Part shown: positions 42,633 to 50,235 of the stretch, one piece after another
Layout of the letters: each line of letters opens with the position of its first letter
Position numbering within the stretch: position 1 is the first letter of the stretch
NCBI RefSeq assembly: GCF_004339525.1
Contig: NZ_SMGE01000001.1
Span: 1,674,001-1,738,000 of the forward strand
Source of the DNA: Flavobacterium sp. 90
GTDB lineage: Bacteria > Bacteroidota > Bacteroidia > Flavobacteriales > Flavobacteriaceae
Direction: 5' to 3'
Length of the DNA stretch: 64,000 nucleotides
Made by a program: the position numbers and the translations under genes
The notes under the pieces: generated by a model
What the model was told of the DNA's origin: nothing
The model's input: the letters and a program-made list of their open reading frames with translations, nothing else
Databases searched by the model: none

Positions 42633-44828
42633 TTAATTCCCTAATTCTAATTGATTTTTCACTAATTCGTAGTAGTTTTTCTGAGCAAGAACAAGTTCTT
42701 TATGCGTTCCTATTTCGACGATTTTTCCTTTTTCAAGAACCACAATCTGATCGGCATTTTTTACGGTCGATAATCGATGTGCGATAATAATTGCCGTTTT
42801 ACCGACCAAAAACTGATTTAGATTTTCCATGATTACCTTTTCATTATTTGCGTCAAGCGAAGAAGTTGCTTCATCAAAAAACAAATAATCGGGATTTTTA
42901 TAAACTGCTCTGGCAATCAAAAGTCGCTGCTTTTGTCCTCCGGAAATTCCTGTACCTTCATTTCCAATTTGTGTATTATAAGATAATGGCAAACTTTCGA
43001 TAAAGCCCTTAATGTTAGCAGTTTCGATCGCGTGCAGAAGTCTTTTTTTATCTACATAATCATCGCCTACTGCAATATTATTGGCAATTGTATCATTAAA
43101 AATAAATCCGTCTTGCATTACAACTCCGCATTTTCCTCTCCAGGCGCTTGGCGAAATAGTATTGAATTTCATATTCTCAAGAAGAATCTCGCCCATATTA
43201 GGTTCATAAAATTTCATCAGAAGTTTTAGCAAAGTTGTTTTACCGCTTCCACTGGTTCCTACAATAGCCGTGGTCTTTTGCTTGGGTATAAATAAGTTTA
43301 AATCTTCCAGAACATAATTAGGATTTCCAGTATATCTAAAAGATAAATTCTTAATACAGATATCTGAATGCCCTAAATCATGGATCTTAGGATTCAATAG
43401 ATCTTCTTCATCTTCTTTATCATGAATTTCACCCAGACGCTCTAAACTTATCTTGGCATCCTGAAGCGAGCGTACAAAACTTACCATTTGCATTAATGGG
43501 TTATTTAGCTGCCCTATAATATATTGAACAGACATCATCATTCCTAATGTCAATTCTCCTTTAACAACTAAGGTTGCCGAAAAAAAAGTAATCAGTAAAT
43601 CTTTAAGATGATTAATAAAATTTGATCCTACAGATTGCCATTGTTCCAGCGTAAGAGATTGCATGTTGACTTTAAAAAGACGTATTTGGACAAATTCCCA
43701 TCCCCAACGTTTTTGTTTTTCGGCATTGTGCATTTTAATTTCCTGCATTCCGTTTATAAGTTCCATGACTTTTGACTGTTCATTTGAAACTTGTGAAAAA
43801 CGCTTATAATCCAGTTCTTTTCGTTTTTTCAGAAAAAATAAAATCCAAGCGAGATAAACGATACTGCCTATTAAAAACACCAAAAACAACTGGAAATTAT
43901 AAAAAACCAGCACGAAGCTAAACACCACCAGATTTAGCAGCGAAAACATTACGTTGAGTGAGCTGCCGGTTAGCAATTGTTCAATTCTGCGGTTATCTCC
44001 TATTCGCTGCATTATATCGCCAGTCATACGGCTATCAAAGTAACTAATTGGCAATTTCATGAGTTTTATAAAAAAATCAGAAACCAACGAAATATGAATT
44101 CTTGTACTCAAATGCAGCATTATCCAGGAACGAAGGACTTCGATCGCCGTTTGACCGGCAAAAAGCATTAATTGAGCTAAAAGAATTAAATAGATAAAGT
44201 TTAAATCCTGAGTCTGAATACCTACATCAACGATACTTTGGGTAAGAAACGGAAACAATAACGAAAACAAACTTGCGGCCGCCAATCCAACTATTAACTG
44301 AATTACTAAACCTTTATAACGAAACAGATATTTTGTTAAATAACTAAAACTTCTTTTCGAATTTTCAGCATCCCATTCGTTTTTGTAGAACTCCGGCGTT
44401 GGTTCTAATAAAAGTGCAATACCTTCTTCTGTTTTTTCATGTGCATTTTTGCCAATCCAGAACTTAATAAACTCTTCCCTAGAATATATTATTAATCCAT
44501 GACTAGGGTCAGATACATAAACTTTGTCTTGTTTCATTTTATAAACCACCACAAAATGCTGATTATTCCAATGAACAATACAAGGTAAAGGCATTTCATT
44601 TTTTAAAGTTTCAAAATTGTTTTTTATACCAAGAGTTCTAAATCCTAAGGCTTCTCCAGCATCACTTAATCCTAATAAACTACTGCCTTCACGAGTAGTT
44701 TCAGAAAGATTACGTATTTGCTGAAGTTCAATTACTTTTCCATAATATTTTGCGATAATTCGTAAACAAGTAGGGCCGCAATCCTTAGCATCCGGCTGTT
44801 TATAAAAAGGGAATGGTTTTATTTTCAA
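42633..44828 (-). CDS. Peptidase-domain (C39) ABC exporter of double-glycine peptides
   Basis: Cleaves leader peptides after Gly-Gly and exports the mature peptide; 731 aa. The N-terminal C39 peptidase has all catalytic residues: Cys17 in KDCGPTC, His91 in NNQHFVV and Asp107 in VSDPSHG. A six-helix ABC membrane domain (about 170-450) follows, then the ATPase with Walker A GTSGSGKTT, signature SGGQKQR and Walker B YLFFDEATSSLD. The two precursor genes upstream in the same cluster end their leaders in IQGG, the expected substrate. Its start overlaps the preceding gene by 4 nt (ATGA), so translation is coupled. Confidence 0.95.
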   Translation of the reverse strand: MKIKPFPFYKQPDAKDCGPTCLRIIAKYYGKVIELQQIRNLSETTREGSSLLGLSDAGEALGFRTLGIKNNFETLKNEMPLPCIVHWNNQHFVVVYKMKQDKVYVSDPSHGLIIYSREEFIKFWIGKNAHEKTEEGIALLLEPTPEFYKNEWDAENSKRSFSYLTKYLFRYKGLVIQLIVGLAAASLFSLLFPFLTQSIVDVGIQTQDLNFIYLILLAQLMLFAGQTAIEVLRSWIMLHLSTRIHISLVSDFFIKLMKLPISYFDSRMTGDIMQRIGDNRRIEQLLTGSSLNVMFSLLNLVVFSFVLVFYNFQLFLVFLIGSIVYLAWILFFLKKRKELDYKRFSQVSNEQSKVMELINGMQEIKMHNAEKQKRWGWEFVQIRLFKVNMQSLTLEQWQSVGSNFINHLKDLLITFFSATLVVKGELTLGMMMSVQYIIGQLNNPLMQMVSFVRSLQDAKISLERLGEIHDKEDEEDLLNPKIHDLGHSDICIKNLSFRYTGNPNYVLEDLNLFIPKQKTTAIVGTSGSGKTTLLKLLMKFYEPNMGEILLENMKFNTISPSAWRGKCGVVMQDGFIFNDTIANNIAVGDDYVDKKRLLHAIETANIKGFIESLPLSYNTQIGNEGTGISGGQKQRLLIARAVYKNPDYLFFDEATSSLDANNEKVIMENLNQFLVGKTAIIIAHRLSTVKNADQIVVLEKGKIVEIGTHKELVLAQKNYYELVKNQLELGN

Positions 44829-46414
44829 AGTACTGGGGTTTTCTCTTTTATTAAATTATCAATAAAAAAATTTAGTTCGTGGACTTCATACTCATTTGGC
44901 AGCAGTTGCCCGTTTAAAATAATTGCAGGAGTGTGAAAAACTTTATTTTCAAGACACCAATGGTATTGATGTTGTATTATTTCTATTCCTATTTCAGATT
45001 GATCATTTATCCATCGTGATTTCCACATTTCAAAATCTATTCTCTCTATGTGCCAATCATGCAATAACGCCATCATTTTGTCATAATCTCCGGATAGGTA
45101 ATAACTCACCGCCTGCTTATAAATAATATTATAGGGATTGTTTACATTTTCGGCGTTTATATTAAAAACAAGTTTTATTTTTAATTGCTCCGGATTTTTA
45201 TTCCATAATTTTATTAAGTTTTGATAGACTTTGTGGCAATGTATACAAGAAGCACTAAGAACAGCATTGAGCTCAATTGGGGCATTATCCTGACCTATTA
45301 CAATTGCTTCCATCTCTTCTAAAGTATACTGATTTATACTTTCGTCATTATCTGCTAAGGCTCTAAAAACGGGATATTTTCTTTTGATTTGGTTGTATTT
45401 TACTTCAATACTTTTATTAATTAAACCTTGTTTTACCAATCTTTTAATTTCTAAAAAAGTAAAACTTGCCAATGTAAAAACAAACAAAAATGAAACGACT
45501 TTCTTTAAAACTGTCAAACTTAAGATTGCTGTATTAAAGCCGTAAATTGAAATTAATAAAATCTGAAGTATTAATACAATTGCAATACCTAAACACAAAA
45601 CACACCATTTTTTTACGATAAAATATTGAGCAAAAACAGAGTAAAACAACACGGGAATACTAAAAAATGCTAACCAGCCATAAATAACAAAACTATCTGT
45701 AAATACTGTAAAAACGGAAAAAACTGTTAAAACAGAAAAGTAAATTAGTGATACATCACTTAGCTTTAAATTACCAAATATTTTTGCTCCTTTAGACGAT
45801 AGCACTTCTTTGCAACTTGTTTTTTTTGACGCCTGACATATTCTTGAAACCGAGACATCATTAAAACCTAAATCTTCTCTAACTAAAAAAAAGCTGATAA
45901 ATAATCCTGCAAAAGAGGTTAAGCCGTAACTGATTGACAAAACTGGGTTTGATAAATTTATACTATAAATCTGCAATAACGCAATGATACTAATACCAAA
46001 CAGAAACAAACGGATATTTTGAGAAAAGACATTGCTTTCTATTTCATTATTTTCATTTTCCTCAATAGCTACAATCATTCCGTTCCATCCTTCAAGATAT
46101 TCCGTTCTGGAAAGCTTTTGAATAAAACCATTTGCAAATTGAATTTCAAAATTCTGTCCTCTTTTTTTTGTGTAAACAATTTCATTTCCCGTATGTGTAC
46201 AAAAAACCGAAAGAAACGTTTCGGGTAAATTTATCAGCTCACTTTGATCTACTCTTGCCGCAATATTTTCGATATCATAATAATTGAATACATCAACAAT
46301 TGCTACTAAACTTGGATAATCAGGATGTGATTCTAATTCAAACAATATCTTCTCTTCGAATTCATAATATTTATGTTCCTGAAGATATTTTTTCAAATAA
46401 AAAAAGTCTGTCAT
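44825..46414 (-). CDS. C39-like / VKOR / thioredoxin fusion, disulfide-forming membrane protein
   Basis: Membrane protein of 529 aa expected to make disulfide bonds in exported peptides. Residues 1-125 resemble a C39 peptidase fold (SHPDYPSLVAIVDVFNYY, LNLPETFL-like segment) but lack the catalytic Cys, so they may bind leaders. Residues about 130-320 are a vitamin K epoxide reductase (VKOR) domain with helices, Cys193 and Cys201 in CQASKKTSC, and the redox centre Cys271-Cys274 (KKWCVLC). Residues about 365-525 are a DsbA-like thioredoxin domain with Cys390-Cys393 (SCIHC). It overlaps both neighbours by 4 nt. Together with the cysteine-rich precursors it argues that the products carry disulfides. 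Confidence 0.9.
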   Translation of the reverse strand: MTDFFYLKKYLQEHKYYEFEEKILFELESHPDYPSLVAIVDVFNYYDIENIAARVDQSELINLPETFLSVFCTHTGNEIVYTKKRGQNFEIQFANGFIQKLSRTEYLEGWNGMIVAIEENENNEIESNVFSQNIRLFLFGISIIALLQIYSINLSNPVLSISYGLTSFAGLFISFFLVREDLGFNDVSVSRICQASKKTSCKEVLSSKGAKIFGNLKLSDVSLIYFSVLTVFSVFTVFTDSFVIYGWLAFFSIPVLFYSVFAQYFIVKKWCVLCLGIAIVLILQILLISIYGFNTAILSLTVLKKVVSFLFVFTLASFTFLEIKRLVKQGLINKSIEVKYNQIKRKYPVFRALADNDESINQYTLEEMEAIVIGQDNAPIELNAVLSASCIHCHKVYQNLIKLWNKNPEQLKIKLVFNINAENVNNPYNIIYKQAVSYYLSGDYDKMMALLHDWHIERIDFEMWKSRWINDQSEIGIEIIQHQYHWCLENKVFHTPAIILNGQLLPNEYEVHELNFFIDNLIKEKTPVL

Positions 46415-47793
46415 TTTGATGGAATTAAATCTGTTTCTTCGACCATTATTTTTAAAAAAAGTACTTTCTCAACTAGAAAAAATCGGATTCGGTTCTGAAT
46501 CAATTCAATAAAATCTTTTCTTCCCTGTTCGTCTACATCCTCTTCCAGATAAGCAGTCATATTAACAATGAGCTCATCATAAAGTATTGGTTTGTCTAAT
46601 TCCTGTAAAATCAATTCATCAATTTCGTCTATACTTAAACGCGACATCATCTCTCCCAATTCAGGCACAATAACCGATCTTAAATTTTCATTTAATTCTT
46701 CGTTGAAAACATCTCCTATTACAACCTCCGATAATTTTAGTAATTCAAAAGCTCTGTTTTGAGTAATTAAATCATCAAATTCTTGTGGAAATTCCAATGC
46801 CATAAAATTTCTTCCTATAATATACTCACTTGAAAGTTCTTGTTTTGTTTTGAAAGCATTTTGCAATTTGAATTCATTTTTCAAATCCAGATTTTTAGAG
46901 GAATCAAAAGATAAATTGTAGTGCGAAAAATGAGAAGGGAACAATTTTCTTAAGCGTTCAAAATATTGCGGATATTCTTTGATAACATAAGTTTCCAGAT
47001 TATTGCAAATACTCACACTTTTTTTATAAGTCCCTAATAAATGCAGATAGCTTTTTTGATGAGGAACTTTGTCAAAATCTCCAAATCCTATATAATTATT
47101 ATCATTTGGAGTGTCCAAAAACAAGCAATTAACTTTCTCAGAAGACTCTTTTACCATGTTATAAAACAATACTTGTTCAAAAAAAATATTGAAATTAAAC
47201 CCATTAATCGAATTCCAAACTGATTTATTATTATCCACAAAATCAGAAGAAATGGCTGCATATTTCTTGAAATAATCATAATTATTACCTCCTATTATCC
47301 CCATATTGTAGGCATAATTATTATGATTATTAATATAATCTTTCATTTCATTGGGAACGAAAACTAAATTAGGATAGATATCCTTCCACATTTCTTCATA
47401 ATATTCGGTTGTAATTTCTAAATTCTGAGTAATAAAATCACCACTTAATAAGTCATCCGAAAACTCTTTCCAAATAAATACATCTCCGTCAACATGCAAA
47501 AAAGGTTCATTTTGAAGACTATAAGTCTTAATTTTAGGCATTGCCCAAAGACTTTTATGATAATGATTGAGTTCATCCAAAACAACATGAACTTTATGAT
47601 AAGGCAATTGAAGCTTATCTATTAATATTTCATATCCTTTTTGATCTGTATATAATTCTACTTTATAAAATTTAGCTAATTGATTAGCACTCAATATCCA
47701 GCTTAGCCAATTATGAGGTTCTGAAAGCCATCCATAATTTTCTGCTAATGGATTCGTCAGATTTTGCGACCAAAATGATTGAATTATCTTCAT
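46411..47793 (-). CDS. Putative GT-A glycosyltransferase (DUF6734-like) with extra C-terminal domain
   Basis: Cytoplasmic protein of 460 aa. Residues 1-320 match my memory of the DUF6734 family, a GT-A-like fold: the start is KIIQSFWSQN and a DxD motif lies at Asp102-Asp104 (FLHVDGDVFIW), followed by AYNMGIIGG and FEQVLFYN. Residues about 387-460 (IDELILQELDKPILYDELI, then IQNRIRFFLVEKVLF) are an extra helical region with the spacing of a winged helix, reminiscent of RiPP recognition elements. The gene overlaps the VKOR fusion by 4 nt. It probably adds a sugar to the precursor peptides. The activity and the recognition-element idea are inferences. Confidence 0.72.
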   Translation of the reverse strand: MKIIQSFWSQNLTNPLAENYGWLSEPHNWLSWILSANQLAKFYKVELYTDQKGYEILIDKLQLPYHKVHVVLDELNHYHKSLWAMPKIKTYSLQNEPFLHVDGDVFIWKEFSDDLLSGDFITQNLEITTEYYEEMWKDIYPNLVFVPNEMKDYINNHNNYAYNMGIIGGNNYDYFKKYAAISSDFVDNNKSVWNSINGFNFNIFFEQVLFYNMVKESSEKVNCLFLDTPNDNNYIGFGDFDKVPHQKSYLHLLGTYKKSVSICNNLETYVIKEYPQYFERLRKLFPSHFSHYNLSFDSSKNLDLKNEFKLQNAFKTKQELSSEYIIGRNFMALEFPQEFDDLITQNRAFELLKLSEVVIGDVFNEELNENLRSVIVPELGEMMSRLSIDEIDELILQELDKPILYDELIVNMTAYLEEDVDEQGRKDFIELIQNRIRFFLVEKVLFLKIMVEETDLIPSK

Positions 47794-47798
47794 TAAAT

Positions 47799-48968
47799 TT
47801 ATGATTTGGAGTATTTAATTAAGTTTCCGTCAAGCAATACCTCTGAGAAACTATTTTTTTCATCTTTATAATATTGTTTGGTATCTGTGTTAAAAAAATA
47901 TTTAGCATGAAAAATCATTTTGACTAAATCAAATTGATTGCCGTTATCCTGATAACATACATAATTTTGTTCTTTCTCATTTTTGCCAATAAAAATATCT
48001 CTGTTCATATATGAATACTTGCCTTTTTCTATAGTTAGCATTGGTTTTATATTCAAAAATTTAGAACAGGACATATCTATTCTCAAAAGAAATTTTTTAA
48101 GATTTGGCTTTATACTGTCGGTCCATTTAGCAGAGATATTGTAATTTGAATATTTTCTTATATTGTATTTATCAATGTAAAAGCACTCCGGTATTTTTTT
48201 CCATTTTTTCATATTCGAAAAAACGTTGTTCTTGTAACTGCTAAAATGGTACAATAGAACTTCGTACTCATTTTTATAACTTAAAATCCCATTCTCCCAT
48301 TTTATTTTTCCCGGCGTTCCTTCGATTATAAATAAATCAAAATGAACTCTGATATTATTTTGTTCTTTAGCTAAAACATGATGAATACTTTCTGTTTTTG
48401 TAGGCACATCCAGAATATTTATTCCTGAAATTACTTCGTCATAAGCTCCTCCACATTCATCAAAACAATAATTCTCATTTGATGTAAAAATGAGTTTATG
48501 ATCTTTACTTTTTTTGAACAGATTATTTATTATCTCGTTGTTTCTAAAAAGCAAAAAATATCCGGAAGGAAAAGAATCTTTGACCGAGATCACATCATAA
48601 TTATCAAGTAAATCCTCTGTCATAAATTCTCTGATTCTCCCAAAAACAAGATCGATATCGCAAACGCCCCAAAAATCATAGCTCGAAATTTCCTCCTGAA
48701 AAATAACTCCAAAGGCTGGTTTAAAATCACAAATCTTATATGCATTAGTAATTTCTACTTCCAGATTAAGCTTTTTCGAGGCAAGAGAATTAAACGTTTC
48801 TAATGAAAATTTTATGATTTTTACATTTCCGGGAAGTGTTCTGTTTTCTTCATCATTTGAGAAAACAATAAAGTCAACACTTGGATTGGATTCGCAGGAT
48901 TTCAGGAAAAAATCAAAATACCATGGCAGTTTTCCCAGATAACAGTTTAGTAATACTATTTTATTCAT
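47799..48968 (-). CDS. Putative GT-A glycosyltransferase (DUF6625-like)
   Basis: Cytoplasmic protein of 389 aa. The N-terminus (KIVLLNCYLGKLPWYFDFFLKSC) and the DxD motif at Asp104-Asp106 (FWGVCDIDLVFGRI), followed by SVKDSFPSGYFLLFRN, resemble the DUF6625 group of predicted glycosyltransferases. The C-terminal 120 residues are less recognisable. It is the first enzyme gene after the two precursor genes, from which an attenuator-like hairpin separates it, and 5 nt before the second glycosyltransferase-like gene. Two such enzymes beside cysteine-rich GG-leader peptides suggest a glycosylated product. Lipid or surface-glycan targets are alternatives. Confidence 0.72.
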   Translation of the reverse strand: MNKIVLLNCYLGKLPWYFDFFLKSCESNPSVDFIVFSNDEENRTLPGNVKIIKFSLETFNSLASKKLNLEVEITNAYKICDFKPAFGVIFQEEISSYDFWGVCDIDLVFGRIREFMTEDLLDNYDVISVKDSFPSGYFLLFRNNEIINNLFKKSKDHKLIFTSNENYCFDECGGAYDEVISGINILDVPTKTESIHHVLAKEQNNIRVHFDLFIIEGTPGKIKWENGILSYKNEYEVLLYHFSSYKNNVFSNMKKWKKIPECFYIDKYNIRKYSNYNISAKWTDSIKPNLKKFLLRIDMSCSKFLNIKPMLTIEKGKYSYMNRDIFIGKNEKEQNYVCYQDNGNQFDLVKMIFHAKYFFNTDTKQYYKDEKNSFSEVLLDGNLIKYSKS

Positions 48969-48980
48969 GTGATGAGATTA

Positions 48981-49020
48981 AAAAACAGACTATACTATAA
49001 TTTCACTTATAGCATAGTCT
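48981..49020 (-). terminator. Intercistronic terminator/attenuator behind the precursor genes
   Basis: On the minus strand AGACTATGCTATAA, loop GTGAAA and TTATAGTATAGTCT (49020 down to 48987) form a 14-bp stem with one mismatch, followed by G and six Ts. It lies between precursor 1 and the first enzyme gene and would let only part of the transcripts continue, keeping precursor mRNA in excess. Confidence 0.7.
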
Positions 49021-49094
49021 TTTATTTATTAGTTTTTTGAATTGTCTTTTTTTGTCAATTCAAAACACACTTTCTTTATTGAACAAAGAATAGT

Positions 49095-49295
49095 TTATAC
49101 GCAAATTCCGTTATAAATGTCTCCTGAATATTCTGGTTTAGGAACACATCTTAAAGCCGGAGCACAATTAAAAATCCCATGATTTAGATAACAGTGACTT
49201 CCTGCTGGCGCTCCGCAACCAGAACCACCCTGGATCATTCTCATTTCATCTCTTTTTAAACCTTCACTAATATTTTTTAAACTAATCTTTTTCAT
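49095..49295 (-). CDS. Double-glycine leader, cysteine-rich peptide precursor 1
   Basis: 66-aa bacteriocin-like precursor. Leader residues 1-24 start MKKISLKN and end in EMRMIQGG, the Bacteroidota GG-leader type (TIGR04149-like). The predicted 42-residue core begins SGCGAPAGSHC and has five cysteines at core positions 3, 11, 20, 26 and 41. The core aligns without gaps with precursor 2, sharing FNCA, LRCV, KP and GD. Cleavage by the C39 exporter after GG and oxidation by the VKOR fusion are expected. With an odd number of cysteines one thiol would stay free, be modified (for example S-glycosylated) or link to another chain. Confidence 0.88.
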   Translation of the reverse strand: MKKISLKNISEGLKRDEMRMIQGGSGCGAPAGSHCYLNHGIFNCAPALRCVPKPEYSGDIYNGICV

Positions 49296-49321
49296 TTTAA
49301 TAAATTTTAAGTTTTATCTGT

Positions 49322-49354
49322 CTACTCATTAGCTTTTCGACTTCCGCTTTTTGG
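49322..49354 (-). promoter_or_regulatory. Conserved 5' leader element of precursor 1
   Basis: The minus-strand words AAAAAGCGGAAG, CGAAAAGC and TAATGAGTAG lie 27 nt before the ATG. They recur almost unchanged before precursor 2 (49613-49645), although the surrounding non-coding DNA differs. It is likely a conserved UTR or regulator site. Confidence 0.6.
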
Positions 49355-49390
49355 TTATTTAAAAACACTTCTTTACTTTAAAACAATAAT

Positions 49391-49591
49391 TTAAGAACAA
49401 ACTGCTGTAAATGTATCTCCGGGAAATAATGGTTTAGAAACGCATCTTAAAGGAGCAGCACAATTAAACACTGGACTCCCGGTAATACAAGGACCGCCTA
49501 AACCACATCCGCAGCCAGATCCACCTTGTATCATTCGCATTTCTTCTCTTTTCATTCCTTCATGAATATTCTTCAAACTAATTTTTTTCAT
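49391..49591 (-). CDS. Double-glycine leader, cysteine-rich peptide precursor 2
   Basis: 66-aa paralogue of precursor 1 and the first gene of the cluster. The leader (MKKISLKNIHEGMKREE, then MRMIQGG) is nearly identical to that of precursor 1. The 42-residue core begins SGCGCGLGGPC and has six cysteines at core positions 3, 5, 11, 20, 26 and 41, so three disulfides are possible. Gly-rich spacing followed by NCAAPLRCV gives a knottin-like cysteine pattern. Sequence outside the cysteines varies more than the leader, as expected for duplicated toxin or bacteriocin genes. Activity and target are unknown. Confidence 0.88.
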   Translation of the reverse strand: MKKISLKNIHEGMKREEMRMIQGGSGCGCGLGGPCITGSPVFNCAAPLRCVSKPLFPGDTFTAVCS

Positions 49592-49612
49592 TTTTTAGTG
49601 AGTTAAAGTAGC

Positions 49613-49645
49613 CTACTCATTAGCTTTTCGGCTTCCGCTTTTTTG
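49613..49645 (-). promoter_or_regulatory. Conserved 5' leader element of precursor 2
   Basis: It carries the same words as 49322-49354 (TAATGAGTAG at the ATG-proximal side, GCGGAAGC further up), 22 nt before the ATG. Confidence 0.6.
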
Positions 49646-49689
49646 TTCTCCAAAATCCTATTTTTAAGACATCAATTTCTATTTCGGTC

Positions 49690-49705
49690 CTAGTTGCGCA
49701 ACTAG
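49690..49705. promoter_or_regulatory. 16-nt perfect palindrome upstream of precursor 2
   Basis: CTAGTTGCGCAACTAG is its own reverse complement and lies 99 nt upstream of the precursor 2 ATG, where an operator of the cluster could be. The gap 49592-50235 otherwise holds the leader element, two terminators and no convincing gene. Confidence 0.45.
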
Positions 49706-50080
49706 TTTCACAGCCTTTTTATCCGTATTTGCAACTACAAATTAATCAGGCTGTTAAATATTAAAATATCATATTTATCTTAAAAATATAAAAAATACGT
49801 TATCAAATTACCTTACATTTTTTTAGAGCTCAACTACAACGTTATACTGTTAATAAATAATTAAAATGATAATTAAATATGATTTTTTTTACTCATTAAA
49901 AAATTTTAAAGCAACAATTATACATTTTTATCAATTTTAAAAACTTCTTTACTATTCAAGTATAAACCAAAAATCAGAGGACAATAAATCTCATTATATA
50001 GTATAAAATGAGTCTCTAATCTCTTACCAATGCTATATGGTTTTGTATATAATTTTATGAAATTTAAAAATTCAGCGTAC

Positions 50081-50112
50081 AAAAAAAGGGCTGTCTTTAT
50101 AGACAGCCTTTT
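50081..50112 (-). terminator. Second, backup terminator after susE
   Basis: GGCTGTCT (50089-50096), loop TTAT and AGACAGCC (50101-50108), extended by A-T pairs. On the minus strand seven Ts follow. It lies about 80 nt beyond the first susE terminator. Confidence 0.8.
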
Positions 50113-50191
50113 CAACAGATTTATACCATATTTTAGCAATCTAAAACAACAATCATTTCATAAAAAACTTTGCTATTTTTCTGCCAATAAA

Positions 50192-50215
50192 AAAGGCTAT
50201 CCTAAGATAGCCTTT
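50192..50215 (-). terminator. Terminator of the susCDE operon
   Basis: AAAGGCTATC (50192-50201), loop CTAA and GATAGCCTTT (50206-50215). On the minus strand a T-run follows. It is 21 nt from the susE stop. Confidence 0.88.
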
Positions 50216-50235
50216 CAATTTATTATATATTAGAG

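Noticed and set aside
49095..49591. Lanthipeptide or radical-SAM peptide interpretation of the precursors
   Set aside because: No LanB, LanC, LanM, radical-SAM or YcaO gene nearby; cores are cysteine-rich but few serines or threonines are conserved.
41100..50000. Integrative element or transposon carrying the peptide cluster
   Set aside because: No transposase, integrase, terminal inverted repeats or target duplication could be seen at the borders.
49918..50139. 73-aa minus-strand ORF
   Set aside because: It runs through a strong terminator hairpin and has no homology pattern; a chance frame.
50030..50233. 67-aa plus-strand ORF
   Set aside because: It contains both susE terminators and is antisense to them; not a credible gene.
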